A stretch of 5,770 nucleotides of DNA, taken from Candidatus Daviesbacteria bacterium GW2011_GWA2_42_7. GTDB taxonomy: Bacteria; Patescibacteriota; Microgenomatia; Daviesbacterales; UBA10151. Positions 4,961-5,770 of this stretch are shown here, in pieces. The translations under genes were made by a program, and so were the position numbers. The stretch lies in assembly GCA_000997105.1 (NCBI GenBank), contig LCEJ01000071.1, forward strand, positions 1 to 5,770, given 5' to 3'. Numbering within the stretch: the stretch's first letter is position 1; every line of letters starts with the position of its first letter. The notes beneath the pieces were generated by a model. That model searched no databases. It saw only the letters and a list, made by a program, of their open reading frames with translations, and was not told the DNA's origin.

Positions 4961-5770
4961 CCCGAATCGTAAATTTGGTGTTGTAGTAGTTGATAATGCA
5001 TCTTCTGACGGGTCGGTGGAGATGGTGAAAAAAGAATTTCCTAAAGTTAGTGTTATAAGAAGTGATAAAAATTTAGGTTTTGCCGGCGGAAATAATTTGG
5101 GGATCGAAAGCAGGGAGGCAAAATATTACCTGCTTTTAAATTCCGATACGATTGTGCCTGTTGGGTCACTGGATAGCCTGGTTGATTTTATGGAAATGTC
5201 GGGGTTTGGGGTTGGTTCATGCAAGCTACTGAATAAGGATGGAAGTTTACAGCCTAATGTTGGTGATTTGCCGTTTGGGCCGCCCCTCTTTTTTTGGCTT
5301 TCCGGGTGGGATGATATCCTGCCTAAAATAAGGGAATATTTACCGTCATTCCATAGGAAATTTAAATCCTTTTATAATAAAGAGAAAGAGGTGGGCTGGG
5401 TTTCGGGATCGGTGATGGTGATAAAAAGGGAAGTCATAGAGAGTATTGGAGGGTTGGATGAGAGTATCTTTATGTATTGTGAGGATACGGATTATTGTAT
5501 CCGGGCAAAAAAAGCCGGTTTTAAGGTCGGTTGGACAGACAAGGCACAAATTTACCATTTAGGAGGGGGGAGCTCGAAAGACCCGAAGCTTGTCCAGTGG
5601 GTTGGGGAATTTAAAGGACTGGTGTATATTTATAGGAAGCACCTAGGAATATTAGCAGGGTTTGTTTTAAAGATATTTATACTAATGTTTACAATAGTAA
5701 GGATGGCAGCCTTTTTTGTTGTTGGAAAATTTTCAGTTTCAAAAACTTATGCAAAACTTCTTTTCAGTAT
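4914..5770 (+). CDS. GT2-family glycosyltransferase (rhamnosyltransferase-like), missing start, open at right edge
   Basis: The frame is open from 4914, just after TAA, to the window end. It reads HLLRDCLDSIFKYSPN, then VVVVDNASSDGS (4980-5015), NLGFAGGNN (5070-5096) and LLLNSD (5130-5147), the donor- and metal-binding segments of GT2 enzymes. GWVSGSVMVIKREVIESIGGLDE (about 5394-5462) is the acceptor-side motif, and MYCEDTDYCIRAKKAGFKV (5472-5528) carries the catalytic ED pair, followed by IYHLGGGSS (5550-5576). The CEDTDYC and YHLGGGS pattern is common in WbbL/RfbF-type rhamnosyltransferases, but the donor is not proven. A hydrophobic stretch at about 5643-5727 suggests one or two C-terminal membrane helices, placing the enzyme at the inner face of the membrane. 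No start codon is present before the first conserved strand; TTG at 4938 or ATG at 5022 would give a truncated enzyme. The catalytic part is complete, so only the N-terminal strand is lost. Confidence 0.85.

Noticed and set aside
5346..5558. Minus-strand open frame of 70 codons near the right end
   Set aside because: It is opposite the GT2 catalytic region, which has full family motifs on the + strand.

Overview
The window is a densely packed stretch of a bacterial cell-surface glycan (polysaccharide or glycolipid) biosynthesis locus. All genes lie on the + strand. By gene order they are: the C-terminal part of a GT39-like membrane glycosyltransferase (open at the left edge); a compact GT4 glycosyltransferase; a full-length GT4 glycosyltransferase; a broken GT2 glycosyltransferase; a left-handed beta-helix acyl/acetyltransferase; a membrane-anchored protein of unknown function whose 3' end looks cut; and a GT2 glycosyltransferase that lacks its start and runs off the right edge. 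There is no gene-free stretch over 300 bases, and I see no RNA gene, CRISPR array, transposase or clear terminator.

The organism is probably a Candidate Phyla Radiation bacterium, most likely Microgenomates-like. This rests on inference: the style of the proteins, moderate-to-low GC, tight ATGA gene overlaps, -10 boxes set almost directly against start codons, and a membrane-anchored protein that resembles proteins I recall from such genomes. TGA works as a stop here (838, 1868, 2989, 4433), so the TGA=Gly code of Gracilibacteria/Absconditabacteria does not apply.

Two transcription units can be proposed. The first starts at a TGATATACT extended -10 element 7 nt before the ATG at 852, and runs through both GT4 genes and the broken GT2, joined by ATGA overlaps at 1865 and 2986. 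The second starts at a TATAAT box, also exactly 7 nt before its ATG at 3837, and runs through the acyltransferase and the membrane-anchored protein (ATGA overlap at 4430) towards the last GT2. Both promoters would give leaderless or nearly leaderless mRNAs. Functionally, the GT4 and GT2 enzymes would add sugars from nucleotide donors on the cytoplasmic side, the GT39-like protein would use a lipid-linked donor at the outer face, and the beta-helix enzyme would acylate a sugar or sugar-lipid intermediate.

The strongest oddity is damage. Two genes carry deletion-like scars: near 3168, where the GT2 has lost about 35 codons including its metal/nucleotide-binding segment and changes frame, and near 4905-4920, where the end of one gene is joined out of frame to the inside of the next. 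The compact GT4 also lacks about 25-30 residues relative to its neighbour, but in frame. Whether these are real deletions or assembly errors cannot be decided from the sequence. I did not find a convincing new biological system; the leaderless promoter pair, the scars and a G-rich repeat inside the first gene are the points worth checking.
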